Of a stretch of DNA of 64,000 nucleotides, positions 44,644 through 54,006 are shown in pieces. Each line of letters starts with the position of its first letter. The first letter of the stretch is position 1. The position numbers were made by a program, and so were the translations under genes. The notes below the pieces were generated by a model, which was not told where the DNA came from, searched no databases, and was given only the letters and a program-made list of their open reading frames with translations. This DNA comes from Verrucomicrobiia bacterium (GTDB lineage Bacteria; Verrucomicrobiota; Verrucomicrobiia; Limisphaerales; JADLHS01), in NCBI GenBank assembly GCA_026125285.1, contig JAHCLO010000005.1, positions 186,001-250,000 of the forward strand. The letters are read 5' to 3'.

Positions 44644-47600
44644 ATGCAGTTGACGAACCAATCAAGCGGCTTGGATCGCAGGACAGGCATCCTGCCCGTC
44701 AGGTTGTCGTTTCTCGCGGCCTTGATGCTCTTGTTCCTCCAGCCCGCGGCGGCGCAGGAAGGATTGGAGAATTTGGTGGGCACGGTCGGCACCACGATTC
44801 AGGATAGCGCGGGCCGGCCATGGGCTTATCTCCTCTGGCAGGCGTCCAGTCCGGGCCTGGTGCTGGGGCGCACTTACGCCATCTACGCCAAGCCGGGTGA
44901 CCCGTCCTCACCCGCACCGTTCACGCGGGTCAGCATTGTTACCCAGCAATCCGACACTCGGAACATCGAGCCGCTGCTGCGCCGCTCCGAGAATGTCGGC
45001 CAGAATCCCGCCAAGCTGGAGCAAGACCTCCACAGCGTCTTTGAGTCGCTGATGCCGGCGGGCTCGATCTCGCGCGCCGAGAAATTGTCCGCCGCCATCC
45101 GCGGTTCGCTGGACAACGAGGAGCACTTTCAGAACCTGCTGTTGATGGCGCGGCTGCATCCGGGCGTGGCCATGGCGCTGGGCGTGGCGTATGCCGACGT
45201 GATCGAGCCCGGATTGACCACCTACGAAATCCGTTTGTTCGATCCCGCCCAGGAACGGGACCTTGCGGTCGTTGGCCGCGTGACGCTGCAACCGGATGCA
45301 CCGACCGATCTGCCCGCACCCGGCCCCCCGGTGGAATTTTTGGATTCCTCGGCCCGGGGCGATGTAAACGTCAAGCTGCGCTGGGCCACGCCCGACCCGC
45401 TGCGCCGGCTGGGTCTGTTGCACTACGGCTTCAACATCTGGCGTGTGACCCGCGCATACGCCGAAGCCCCGACCAACAACTGGCACATCACGCCGCCCGC
45501 CAGCGGGTTGCTCGCCACCCGCGCGCTGCAGAATCCCAACCACGTCAAGCGCTGCAACAACCTGCCCGTCCTGACGGACAAGGACTTCAGCGCCGCCGAG
45601 GTCGCCAACTTCAATCCGCCGCCCGCCGGCGATCCGGAGACGTTTTTCTACTCCGACGACGATGGCCGTTTCCGCCCGGGTTACGTGAACCTCGGCTTCA
45701 CCAACGGCGCACGGTTCTACTACTTCGTCACGGCGCGCGACATTTTGGGGCGGGATGGATTGGTTTCCCCCGGAACGCTGCTGACGGTTTGCGACCGGAT
45801 GCCGCCGTTGCCGCCGGACCAACTCAAAGTGGAGAATGATTATTCGTTTACCGGCGGTTCACCGCAACAGTTCCTGCGCGTCACCTGGAAGCAAATCACG
45901 AACACCGTTGATAGCGTAACGAACTATTGGGTTTACCGCTGGACGAACATCGCCCAGATTCAGGCCAGCGCCGGCAATCCCTCGAACAACCTCATCGCCA
46001 TCGTGCGGCACACGAACAACGTGGCCACCGCCAGTTATCTGGACAACGGTCCGGGAGCGCCCGGCGTGGCGAGTGACCTGGGCAAAACCTACTGGTACAC
46101 GGTCCGCGCACAGGATGTCGGCGCGTGCGGTCCAAACCTTTCCGGCAACAGTGCGCCGGCGTTCGGGGTGTTGCGCGATCGCGAAGGGCCGCCCGCGCCG
46201 ACGGGTTTCATTGAGGTCTTCTGTGTCGATCCGAGCATCACGTTGGTGGACACCAACCGCCAGCAACGGGGCGGCACGCCCGGACGGTTCACTTTCCAAT
46301 TCGACGGCGTGCGCACCAGTTCGCGAATCAGTTGGGTGGGTTTCTTGGTGCAAATTTTCGATGCGCAACTCGGAGTGGTGGACACGCTCAACTCGGGGTT
46401 CTTGTTCTATTCGCCGGGCCAACCGACACGGACTTTTTCATTCGAGTTGGGCAGCACCAACACGGGCCGGTTCCTGCTCATTCACCCCTACGCCGCCACA
46501 GTTGATGGCAAATTCACCCCCGTCCCGACGCCGATTCCGTTCTACCTCCTGGAATCCTACCTGGGCGACGTTTGGACTCTGAAGTTCGAGGCCGGACTCA
46601 AAGGCCAGCGCACACGGCTTTCCGACGATTGCCGCCAGCACACACCGACCACCCCCGACGGCAGCAAGACCAACATCATCATCACGGGCACACCATCGCC
46701 CGGCAGCAAGGAGTGGCGTATCTACCGCCGTGTGGATGACGGCCCCATGACCTTGCTCTGCCACGGGGCCGTGGGCGGACCGACGTTCACCTGCCAGGAC
46801 GACGGCGCGCCGCCCAACGGGGCCAATATCTGTTATTACCTTCAGGTGCTGGACGAGCACGGCAACCCCAGCCCCATGGTCAAGCTTGGTTGCGTGGACA
46901 CCGCCCCGCACGCTCCGCCGCCCGCGCCTTTGCTCTCGCCGTTGCTGGCCACGGGCGTCACCAACAATCCGGGCATGACCATGACCTGGTTTGCGCCGCC
47001 GCCGGGCATCGAGCGGTTCCAAGTATGGATCGCCGGCAAACCGCTAACGGTGAAGTCCAATCTCGCCCCGGGCTTTCTGGCACTTCAGTTGCCCAATCCC
47101 ATTCCGCAGACGCTCGTGCTCAACGGCGAGACCAACACTTACGATTTCTACCTGTTTCAGACACCGCGCATCGGACCGGGCTTCGGTCCCGGACCACAGT
47201 TCGCCGTGCCGACCGGCATCGAATTGGGCAACACTTACACGGTGTTTGTGAAAGCCGTCGCCGCCGACGGCACGGTCGGAGAAATGAGCAACATTGAGCA
47301 GTTCGTCTGGAATCCGGCGAACACGAACTTCAGCCTCTGCACGATTCCGTGGCCGGCGCGGGGTTTGCCGGCGCTGAACACCAACCTCCCGCTGGGACTC
47401 GGCGCGAGCTACGTGCAGAGTCAGAACGCGAATTTCACCGGGGCGGTCGTGAGTGTGGGCTTCAAACTCCTGACCTCCAGTAGCGCCGTCAACGTCGCGG
47501 ACCGCCCCCAGGTCATTTACAGCAACATTCCTCCGATGAGCCTGTTGTTCACGAATGGGGACGGCGATCCGATTTTCCCGCTGACTCTGTATCGTTTCCA

Positions 47601-47922
47601 GGTCACGAACACCGCCTTCCCCAAGGTTTCGGGCGACGTGATCCAGGTATCGCCCATGATGGAAAATATCTCCTATCAAATCACCAACTACACCATCAAC
47701 TTAGGCAACACGACCCTGCACGTGACCAACAGTATTCTACGGGATTCATACATCGTGTATGACCGGACCGTCGTGACGGACAACCTGATTTTCTTCTTCA
47801 TGTATCTGCAGGACACGCAACCCGTGATTTCCGGGGCGCGTTACCGCTATCTGCTGGTGCGCTTCCGCAAAAACGGGGAGATCGCCGAGGTCCTGCCGAC
47901 CAATGAAATGGAGGTGCCATGA
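44644..47922 (+). CDS. large exported FN3-like protein, second gene of the operon
   Basis: A protein of 1092 residues beginning seven bases after the first gene's stop. A signal peptide near residues 20-38 (Ala-Ala-Leu-Met-Leu-Leu-Phe-Leu, then Ala-Ala-Ala-Gln) is preceded by Asp-Arg-Arg-Thr-Gly-Ile-Leu-Pro-Val, encoded by a fragment of a dispersed palindrome. The mature part looks like several fibronectin-type III modules, with recurrent Tyr-Trp-Tyr-Thr-Val-Arg-Ala-Gln-Asp-type strands and Pro-Pro-Ala-Pro linkers. No catalytic motif is seen. Close spacing makes it probable that the three products act together at the cell surface. Confidence 0.8.
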   Translation: MQLTNQSSGLDRRTGILPVRLSFLAALMLLFLQPAAAQEGLENLVGTVGTTIQDSAGRPWAYLLWQASSPGLVLGRTYAIYAKPGDPSSPAPFTRVSIVTQQSDTRNIEPLLRRSENVGQNPAKLEQDLHSVFESLMPAGSISRAEKLSAAIRGSLDNEEHFQNLLLMARLHPGVAMALGVAYADVIEPGLTTYEIRLFDPAQERDLAVVGRVTLQPDAPTDLPAPGPPVEFLDSSARGDVNVKLRWATPDPLRRLGLLHYGFNIWRVTRAYAEAPTNNWHITPPASGLLATRALQNPNHVKRCNNLPVLTDKDFSAAEVANFNPPPAGDPETFFYSDDDGRFRPGYVNLGFTNGARFYYFVTARDILGRDGLVSPGTLLTVCDRMPPLPPDQLKVENDYSFTGGSPQQFLRVTWKQITNTVDSVTNYWVYRWTNIAQIQASAGNPSNNLIAIVRHTNNVATASYLDNGPGAPGVASDLGKTYWYTVRAQDVGACGPNLSGNSAPAFGVLRDREGPPAPTGFIEVFCVDPSITLVDTNRQQRGGTPGRFTFQFDGVRTSSRISWVGFLVQIFDAQLGVVDTLNSGFLFYSPGQPTRTFSFELGSTNTGRFLLIHPYAATVDGKFTPVPTPIPFYLLESYLGDVWTLKFEAGLKGQRTRLSDDCRQHTPTTPDGSKTNIIITGTPSPGSKEWRIYRRVDDGPMTLLCHGAVGGPTFTCQDDGAPPNGANICYYLQVLDEHGNPSPMVKLGCVDTAPHAPPPAPLLSPLLATGVTNNPGMTMTWFAPPPGIERFQVWIAGKPLTVKSNLAPGFLALQLPNPIPQTLVLNGETNTYDFYLFQTPRIGPGFGPGPQFAVPTGIELGNTYTVFVKAVAADGTVGEMSNIEQFVWNPANTNFSLCTIPWPARGLPALNTNLPLGLGASYVQSQNANFTGAVVSVGFKLLTSSSAVNVADRPQVIYSNIPPMSLLFTNGDGDPIFPLTLYRFQVTNTAFPKVSGDVIQVSPMMENISYQITNYTINLGNTTLHVTNSILRDSYIVYDRTVVTDNLIFFFMYLQDTQPVISGARYRYLLVRFRKNGEIAEVLPTNEMEVP

Positions 47923-50900
47923 AGCGCACGCAACCTGACCTCGGGCTGCGAAGCCTCGGCGGCGGTTTGATCGCGCTGCTGCTGGTCTCCTCGGCGCCGG
48001 CTTTTGTGTATGAATCGCCCACCGAATTTCAGGCAACGGGCGATTTTGACGGCGATGGCCGCGCGGACCTCGTCCTCGTTGACAAGGCCAGCGGCGGTTA
48101 TCGCATCGGCTATCAGCTTTCCGCCGGTGTTTACACCTGGGCCGAGACTCGCGCCAGCGGCGTGCAAAACGTCTCGGGCCTGAGCGTGGGCCGGCTCACG
48201 GCCACGACCCGCGATGCGTTAGCGTTCACCGCGCCCGACGCCAATCGCATCAATCTGCTCGACGCCTCCAGCCCCACTACCGCCGGCCTGCCGGTGCCCG
48301 TCTTCATAGGGTCCCTGGGACCGAACCTGGTCGCGGCCGTGGACATCGGCGGCGCGGGTAACACAGCCTTTTACGACCTGTTCGTGGGCAGCAGGTATAA
48401 CGGCATTTCACCTTACCGCTACTCCACCGTGCGCAACACCAACGGTGTCGGCTTCAACCTCCTCGCCGACGCCGCCGTGGCTTCGCTCATGGAACGGGCC
48501 AATCGGGTCAGTTTGAAGACGGGCACGACTGACCGGGTGGGCGTGATCTTCCGGGCCGCTTCGGACACGTTTCGCGCTTATGACTTTGGTTCAGGCGGCA
48601 TCGTGCAAACTCTCGCCCAGAACCTGCCCGCTGGAAGTGAGTACGTCGCGGGCCGCTTCAATACGGGCGATTCCCTGAGCCAGTTCCTGTTTTACCGACC
48701 CGGGACGACGCAACTGACACGGCATCAGGTGCAGGAACCGGTGGCTGGCACGTTCAATCTGGCCGCAGGCACCGCGTTCACTTTCAGCCAGCCCATCCGG
48801 CGGGTATTCGTCCTGACCGGCGCCGCCAACCTGCGTCTGCTGGTATTGTTTGGCAGCGGCGAAACGGCGGCGGTTTTTAACTTCGACGGCATCAACGTTC
48901 CGGTCTTGCTCCAGAGCTTCACCGCCGCCGGGGGCGAATCCTTCACCGGCGCGGGCGTACTCGAAGGCGGCGACTTCATGATGTTTTCGGGCGCGCTGGG
49001 ATCGGGCCTCTCGACCCAGTTCCAGACCTGGAACTTCAACGGGGTTGATTTCACGGCGGGCGCCGCCGGCGCGCTGCCGTTCCAGAGCAGCCTCTCGGCG
49101 GCGGGCAATGTGCTGCTCTTCCGCTTCGAGCCGTTCGTCAACAACAACCCCGGTCTGGTGCGGACCCTCAACGCTGGCGACTGGACCTCGACCCTGGCTT
49201 ACACCGGCGGGCCGCCCGTGGTGACCGTCACGGCGGAGCGTTACGGTGGCGCCACGCAAGGGCTGCGCAATCCGACCGTGGCCGCCGTGGGACTGAACCC
49301 GCCGCTGGCCAACTTTGGACTGGCCAACCAGTACTCGAACGCCATCTCGGTGTTCAGCTTCCAACCGCCCGTGGGAGACGAAGTCTCGGAGGTGAAGATC
49401 GCGCCCAACCCGGGGCATTACCAGACGGCCATCGAGTTCACCCTCACCACCACCGATCCGGCGCACCTGGCCATTTATCGTTTGGGAGCCGGCGCGTGGC
49501 AATCCTACACCACGCCGGTGAAGCTGTTCACCAACGCCACGGTCCAGTATTACGCCAGGCCGCCCGCCGGAAACGACAAGTCGCCCATCCGCGCCGCCAG
49601 CTACTCGTTCAGTGCGCCGCCCTCGGAACTCGACTCCGACGATGACGGCGTGCCGGATTTTGTCGAGTTGGGCAAGGGGCTGGATCCCAATGGTGGCGGC
49701 GATTCGGATGACGACGGCTACTCGGACTTGGAAGAGTTGTTGCGCGGCACGGATCCGCTATCCGCCGCGAGTGTGCCCACCAACGCGCCGCGTCTGGAAT
49801 TGAACGCGGTGTTTGACCGCGCCGTCACACCACGACCTTTCGACGGGCCCAACAACCTCACCACCTACTCCGCCACCGGAACGGCGTTGCGCCTTTACGC
49901 CCCGCAAGGGAGTCTCCTCGCGGCCTCGCTGGTGGTTTCCAACGTGGCCGTTAGCGGAGTGACCAATCCGGCTGGCTATCTCACCAATATCGTGGTCCAA
50001 CCCCAGGACCGCTTGCTCGTCGAAGCCACGGAACTGCATTACGACGTCCTCACGACCCACGCGGACAAGCGCATCGGCCGTGAACTCGTGGGCCTGCTGC
50101 CTATCCCGGCTTTCAGTCCGGTGCAGGTGCCATACACCTTCGGCGGAGGGAATCTCGCGACGGAGGCCAATGCCTGGATTCAGTCCGCCTCTAACGCCTA
50201 CGCCAGTGTCACGCGCGAGATTCTCAAGGGCGATCTGACCGTGCGCGACACCCTGGCGGCAGTATTGGTTGAGCGGATGATTGGCCAGATCCTCGTTGCG
50301 CGCGGTTTCAGTTGGGGCACGAACCTCACCTTGTTCCCCTTCCGTCCGAGTGACGCAGGCCGCACCAACCTCTCCCAAGCCGCCCTGCTGGCGCTCGAGC
50401 AGGAAACCACCAACGGACTGCCCGCGTTCCGGTTACAGACGATTTATCACACGATCAGCAACCTGGTGGAAACCTCCAGCCTGGGTTCGATTGTCAATCT
50501 GCGGGCCGTCGCCCAGGAGATTTGCGACATCTGCAGCACACACAACAACGCCAACCCGGCCAGCCTGACGCCGCCGCTGGACCAGTTGCGGCGCTTCCTC
50601 ACGCAGTGCAACTATGACGCGAACTATCTGCCTTACTCCGTGCTCTCGGGCGTGTTCCCCAGCGCCTGCGTCGGCGCCAACACCATCCTGGCCGCCGTGC
50701 CACCGCGCCCCGTGACCAACGTCACCGTCGTTGCCACCGCCTCTGCGCCCGGGCTGCCGGCTGACAGTTTTCTGCTGCACGGCAGCGCCACTCCGGTTGA
50801 ACTGCTGAAGGATACGGGACGACCGTATGACCTGCTGTATTCCTTCGGATTGTTGCCCGGCGCCCTGCTCCAGGTGCGCGGCTATGCCGACATGACCGCG

Positions 50901-51386
50901 CCGCCCGGCAGCCTCGGCGTGGAAGTCATCACCGCGAGCCTCACCAGCATCCCCGTCGCCAGCGACTCCGATCTCGATGGCAACCTGCTGGTGGATTCCT
51001 GGGAGAAACTATTTTTCGGCGACGGCCAGAATCCCTTTGGCGACTGGGACGGCGATGGCTACACGAACCTTCAGGAGATGTTTGAGAACTCCGACCCGAA
51101 CGATCCGCTGGGCATTCCCGCCGTGCCCATCGCGGCGCTGGGGCCGCCCTTCATGGTGTTGATTCCGGACGGTGCCCAGCTCCGGCTGAGATTCAACTGG
51201 CCCGAGGTTTACCTGAACCGCGTTCAGTTTGGCGTGAAATCATCCCCGGACCTCGGCACGCCGTTCAGCACGGTGCCGGCGCTCGGCCCGCTGCCGGTAC
51301 CCGGCCAGCCCGACACTTTCGATCTGGTGATTTCGACCCCACCGTCGCCAAGCCACTTCTACTTCCTTTATTTGTCGCTGCTTTAA
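47919..51386 (+). CDS. large exported protein with VCBS-, chitobiase-C- and TSP3-type modules
   Basis: Third gene of the operon. Its ATG overlaps the previous stop as ATGA, so translation is coupled. After a signal peptide (Leu-Leu-Val-Ser-Ser-Ala-Pro-Ala) comes an FG-GAP/VCBS-like region with Gly-Asp-Phe-Asp-Gly-Asp-Gly-Arg-Ala-Asp. At about 487-565 there is a chitobiase C-terminal-like module (Ala-Ile-Tyr-Arg-Leu-Gly, Thr-Val-Gln-Tyr-Tyr-Ala). Calcium-binding thrombospondin-3 repeats follow at about 569-610 and again at about 1015-1065. The end shows the common Pro-Asp-Leu-Gly-type module. It is probably anchored or secreted. The target surface is unknown. Confidence 0.82.
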   Translation: MKRTQPDLGLRSLGGGLIALLLVSSAPAFVYESPTEFQATGDFDGDGRADLVLVDKASGGYRIGYQLSAGVYTWAETRASGVQNVSGLSVGRLTATTRDALAFTAPDANRINLLDASSPTTAGLPVPVFIGSLGPNLVAAVDIGGAGNTAFYDLFVGSRYNGISPYRYSTVRNTNGVGFNLLADAAVASLMERANRVSLKTGTTDRVGVIFRAASDTFRAYDFGSGGIVQTLAQNLPAGSEYVAGRFNTGDSLSQFLFYRPGTTQLTRHQVQEPVAGTFNLAAGTAFTFSQPIRRVFVLTGAANLRLLVLFGSGETAAVFNFDGINVPVLLQSFTAAGGESFTGAGVLEGGDFMMFSGALGSGLSTQFQTWNFNGVDFTAGAAGALPFQSSLSAAGNVLLFRFEPFVNNNPGLVRTLNAGDWTSTLAYTGGPPVVTVTAERYGGATQGLRNPTVAAVGLNPPLANFGLANQYSNAISVFSFQPPVGDEVSEVKIAPNPGHYQTAIEFTLTTTDPAHLAIYRLGAGAWQSYTTPVKLFTNATVQYYARPPAGNDKSPIRAASYSFSAPPSELDSDDDGVPDFVELGKGLDPNGGGDSDDDGYSDLEELLRGTDPLSAASVPTNAPRLELNAVFDRAVTPRPFDGPNNLTTYSATGTALRLYAPQGSLLAASLVVSNVAVSGVTNPAGYLTNIVVQPQDRLLVEATELHYDVLTTHADKRIGRELVGLLPIPAFSPVQVPYTFGGGNLATEANAWIQSASNAYASVTREILKGDLTVRDTLAAVLVERMIGQILVARGFSWGTNLTLFPFRPSDAGRTNLSQAALLALEQETTNGLPAFRLQTIYHTISNLVETSSLGSIVNLRAVAQEICDICSTHNNANPASLTPPLDQLRRFLTQCNYDANYLPYSVLSGVFPSACVGANTILAAVPPRPVTNVTVVATASAPGLPADSFLLHGSATPVELLKDTGRPYDLLYSFGLLPGALLQVRGYADMTAPPGSLGVEVITASLTSIPVASDSDLDGNLLVDSWEKLFFGDGQNPFGDWDGDGYTNLQEMFENSDPNDPLGIPAVPIAALGPPFMVLIPDGAQLRLRFNWPEVYLNRVQFGVKSSPDLGTPFSTVPALGPLPVPGQPDTFDLVISTPPSPSHFYFLYLSLL

Positions 51387-51529
51387 GCAAGGCGCATCAA
51401 TCCGTGCGCCGTGGCGAGCCAGCGCGTTCCTCCGAGTTTGTCTTATTTTGCCTTCGGCCTCGTTCCTCCCGGAGTCAAATGGCTTTCTCCAAGTGACCCT
51501 GAACGTCGCGAGCCGGATTGCCGTGTGAA

Positions 51530-52219
51530 GGTTCATTTATCTATATTCCGACGCACCCACGCCGCGTGGAGATCCAGGTAAAGCTGGTTTCGACCGCCAT
51601 TGTGTGCCGACCAGCCACCGGCGGGCGGCACGCTGGCACCAACACTCCATTGGTCTTTGAAACCCGCCCACCACGGTTTCTCAAAGAACGGACTCATCAT
51701 CCATTCTTCATCCGAAACACTGGCCTTCCGCGCGAGGGCGACGCTTTCCGGTGTTCGGCCGCGAAGATAGCGGGCGGCATCGGGATTCAACTCGGCCAGC
51801 TTGTCGCTGATGTAATTGGCCCAGCCCAGCGAGGGAGCGTTGGTGCCATTTTCGCGCCACGGGCCGAGGAAATGCGACTGCCACTGGTTCGACAGGGCCA
51901 CCGGCACCGGCGGACTGAGCCAGATGCGGACGTTGGGCGCGTACGGGTGCAGCAAAGGCAGGAACGAGCCCATCGAGTTGTAGCGTTTGCCAGAGGGGTC
52001 CACGGGCGGCGTGAGTTGCAGATCGGCATCCGGGACATACGGCATCTTAGTGGCGTGGTCCTGCAGATACATGGCGGTGGCGATGGCCACCTGATGCAAA
52101 TTCGAGATGCAGGCGGTGCGCTGCGCGCGTTGCTTCGCTTTGCTGAGGGCCGGCAGCAACATCGCCGCGAGAATGCCAATGATGGTAATCACCACCAGCA
52201 ATTCGATCAGCGTGAAGGC
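51530..52219 (-). repeat. 690-base duplicated cassette, copy 2
   Basis: Direct repeat of 20480-21169 at an offset of exactly 31,050 bases, with six mismatches. Four of these change an amino acid. No insertion-sequence ends or target duplications are visible at its borders. Confidence 0.95.
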
Positions 52220-52291
52220 AAATCCAGAAGTCCAAGACGACACAAAACCGACACTACCGCGCTTCACGTTGGAGGGCGAATCTGTAATCAT
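51533..52291 (-). CDS. prepilin-like protein, copy 2
   Basis: The mature part has four replacements relative to copy 1 (Thr for Ala and Ile for Val in the hydrophobic helix, Thr for Asn, Pro for Ser). The leader before Phe-Thr-Leu-Ile-Glu is entirely different (ending Trp-Thr-Ser-Gly-Phe-Ala). The ATG at 52291 follows a GACAGG sequence and gives a normal leader length. A start at 52339 would add 16 residues. The role is unknown. It lies just beyond the three-gene surface operon and is convergent with it. Confidence 0.88.
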   Translation of the reverse strand: MITDSPSNVKRGSVGFVSSWTSGFAFTLIELLVVITIIGILAAMLLPALSKAKQRAQRTACISNLHQVAIATAMYLQDHATKMPYVPDADLQLTPPVDPSGKRYNSMGSFLPLLHPYAPNVRIWLSPPVPVALSNQWQSHFLGPWRENGTNAPSLGWANYISDKLAELNPDAARYLRGRTPESVALARKASVSDEEWMMSPFFEKPWWAGFKDQWSVGASVPPAGGWSAHNGGRNQLYLDLHAAWVRRNIDK

Positions 52292-52449
52292 CCTGTCAAA
52301 GTTGGCACCGAGCATTGCGAGCAGGTGTGAAAGTGTCAAACTGGATTGTCGCCAATGTGCAGGTGGGGGGGTGGAGGTCTGGTCCTTTTAAGCTTTTGCC
52401 CGATTGAACGGCATCCGTAAGGACTGGGATCATTTTGAGGAGCCACACC

Positions 52450-53292
52450 TCAACGCTCAAACACGAAGCGGCTGCCGACGTCCGCTGCGGCACAGCGACC
52501 GGGAAAGCTTTCCCACAGACGCGCCAGCGCCACCAGGCCGGTGCAATGTGCCGGCGCGAGCAGCGGCACATTCCAACGACGCAACGCTTCAACTGTGTCC
52601 GCGAGCCTTTCCGGAGAAGCATTGAGGAGGTGCATGCCACCCAGCACGGCACGGAGAGGAGCGCCTTCTACGAGTTGTTCAATGTGGAGCAATGTGTTTA
52701 CCACACCCGCATGCGCACAGCCGAGCACCACCACGACACCTTCGGCTGTTGGGAAATACAAAGCCTGATCGTCCATCAGGGGATCTGGTTGCTGGCATTG
52801 TTCGTCCAGAAAGAACCGCCCGCCAACATCCTCAAAGTCTGTGCGCCGTGGGATTTCGCCGGTGACAAAAACGCCTTGGATCACTTCCTGATGAGTCTGC
52901 GTCACGACCAGGTTCTTACCAATTCCGGCCACAGCCTGCCTGCTCGCCTCCGGCATTCCGATGTAACGGGCAACGCCCGGAGTGCTGCCGCTGAACTTGG
53001 GCTGCATCGCCGCTGGGTGCAGAAAGACTCGGGTGTTGGGAGACCTGTGGCGCACGGCGGCCAGTCCGCCGGTGTGATCGTCGTGCCCGTGACTGAGCAC
53101 GATGGCATCAAGGTCTTCCAGCGAACAGCCGAGAGTCCCGGCGTTTTCGAGCACCAATTCCGTCTGGCCCGTGTCGAACAGCACGCGCCGCCCGCCGCTT
53201 TCGATGAGGAACGACAAACCGTGCTCCGCTTTCAACCCGCGCCGGTGAACCGAGTTCTCCACGAGCACGGTGATGCAAAATTTTTCACTCAT
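52450..53292 (-). CDS. MBL-fold metallo-hydrolase (dihydropterin-synthase-like branch)
   Basis: A 280-residue metallo-beta-lactamase-fold enzyme with the binuclear metal motif His68-Gly-His70-Asp-Asp72-His73. Further ligand candidates are Gly-Cys-Ala-His and a late Pro-Ala-His-Cys-Thr-Gly. The overall pattern (Leu-Phe-Asp-Thr-Gly-Gln-Thr start, Gly-Gly-Met-His-Leu) is that of archaeal/bacterial MBL proteins related to the 4-(beta-D-ribofuranosyl)aminobenzene 5'-phosphate synthase family. Relatives are often encoded with NifX/NifB-like proteins, which also occur in this cluster. The start overlaps the thioesterase end by eight bases, so the two are co-transcribed. Confidence 0.85.
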   Translation of the reverse strand: MSEKFCITVLVENSVHRRGLKAEHGLSFLIESGGRRVLFDTGQTELVLENAGTLGCSLEDLDAIVLSHGHDDHTGGLAAVRHRSPNTRVFLHPAAMQPKFSGSTPGVARYIGMPEASRQAVAGIGKNLVVTQTHQEVIQGVFVTGEIPRRTDFEDVGGRFFLDEQCQQPDPLMDDQALYFPTAEGVVVVLGCAHAGVVNTLLHIEQLVEGAPLRAVLGGMHLLNASPERLADTVEALRRWNVPLLAPAHCTGLVALARLWESFPGRCAAADVGSRFVFER

Positions 53293-53728
53293 GAGGTCTG
53301 ATGAATTTCCCTAGCGCCCGGGCTTTGACTTTTCCGCCTTGCGCGATTTCCGCACGCAATTCGAGCAAGCCATGGCGGGACGACTCCCGCCAAGCGCGCA
53401 CGGAGAGTTCTTCTGCCGCCTGCACGGGGGAGCGGTAGCGCACCCGGAGGTCGGCGGTCAACGCTCGGATGCCGCGGGCGAAGAGGCAATGGGTCATGGC
53501 CCCATCGAGCAGCGTGGCCACGATGCCGCCGTGCAGCACGCCGGGGTAACCTTCCAACGCGCAATTGCCGATGAAAGATGCGCTGACACTTCCATCCGGG
53601 GCGGTGGTGTAGCGCAAGGCCAGCCCCAGAGGATTGGAGGCGCTGCAGGCGAAGCAGAACGGATGCGCTTCCGCTTGCGTGCTGCGGCGAGCGATTTCGA
53701 CATCCGTGGAATCAACTGGCGTTGTCAT
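53285..53728 (-). CDS. PaaI-family hotdog thioesterase
   Basis: A 147-residue hotdog-fold protein with a Cys-Phe-Ala-Cys N-terminal motif and the acyl-CoA thioesterase signature Gly-Val-Leu-His-Gly-Gly-Ile-Val-Ala-Thr-Leu-Leu-Asp-Gly-Ala. The His-Gly-Gly and Asp are the active-site residues of PaaI/YbgC-like enzymes. The ATG is preceded by GGAGG. It is the first gene of a pair with the MBL protein, and a sigma-54-type motif lies directly upstream. The substrate is an unknown acyl- or aryl-CoA. Confidence 0.9.
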   Translation of the reverse strand: MTTPVDSTDVEIARRSTQAEAHPFCFACSASNPLGLALRYTTAPDGSVSASFIGNCALEGYPGVLHGGIVATLLDGAMTHCLFARGIRALTADLRVRYRSPVQAAEELSVRAWRESSRHGLLELRAEIAQGGKVKARALGKFIRPHE

Positions 53729-53742
53729 TGGAGAACCTCCAA

Positions 53743-53757
53743 GCAATGGCAATGCCA
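53743..53757 (-). promoter_or_regulatory. sigma-54-type promoter before the thioesterase
   Basis: Minus strand TGGCAT-TGCCA-TTGC has GG and GC separated by ten bases, as in -24/-12 promoters. Transcription would start about three bases before the ATG, downstream of the GGAGG site. This makes either the promoter or the ribosome site questionable. Confidence 0.45.
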
Positions 53758-53879
53758 GTGGTAGCGGCGGCCATCCTGGCTGCCGTAGAGCCGCGGCGTC
53801 CCGCCCGGCAGATAACGTGGCCGAACTTGCTTGAATGGAGAAAATCACAAGCCACAGGATGATTCGTGCGGCTTGTTCC

Positions 53880-53898
53880 GGGCGGCAAGCTGCCGCCC
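53880..53898. repeat. short palindrome upstream of the sigma-54 regulator
   Basis: GGGCGGCA-AGC-TGCCGCCC is a perfect hairpin with eight-base arms. It resembles the CTGGCGGC...GCCGCCAG hairpin near 3.4 kb. Confidence 0.5.
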
Positions 53899-54006
53899 TC
53901 TACGGCAGGCGAGACGCCCGTCGCTACTTCCACCGTGGCAAAATGCCATTGCGAACCGGCATGGGAACGCGGAAGATGCAATGGCAGCTTCATCCGCCGC
54001 CCAATT

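Noticed and set aside
47078-47092. Perfect sigma-54-type sequence TGGCAC-TTCAG-TTGC
   Set aside because: It lies deep inside the coding sequence of the second giant protein. About one chance match is expected at this sequence length, so it serves as background.
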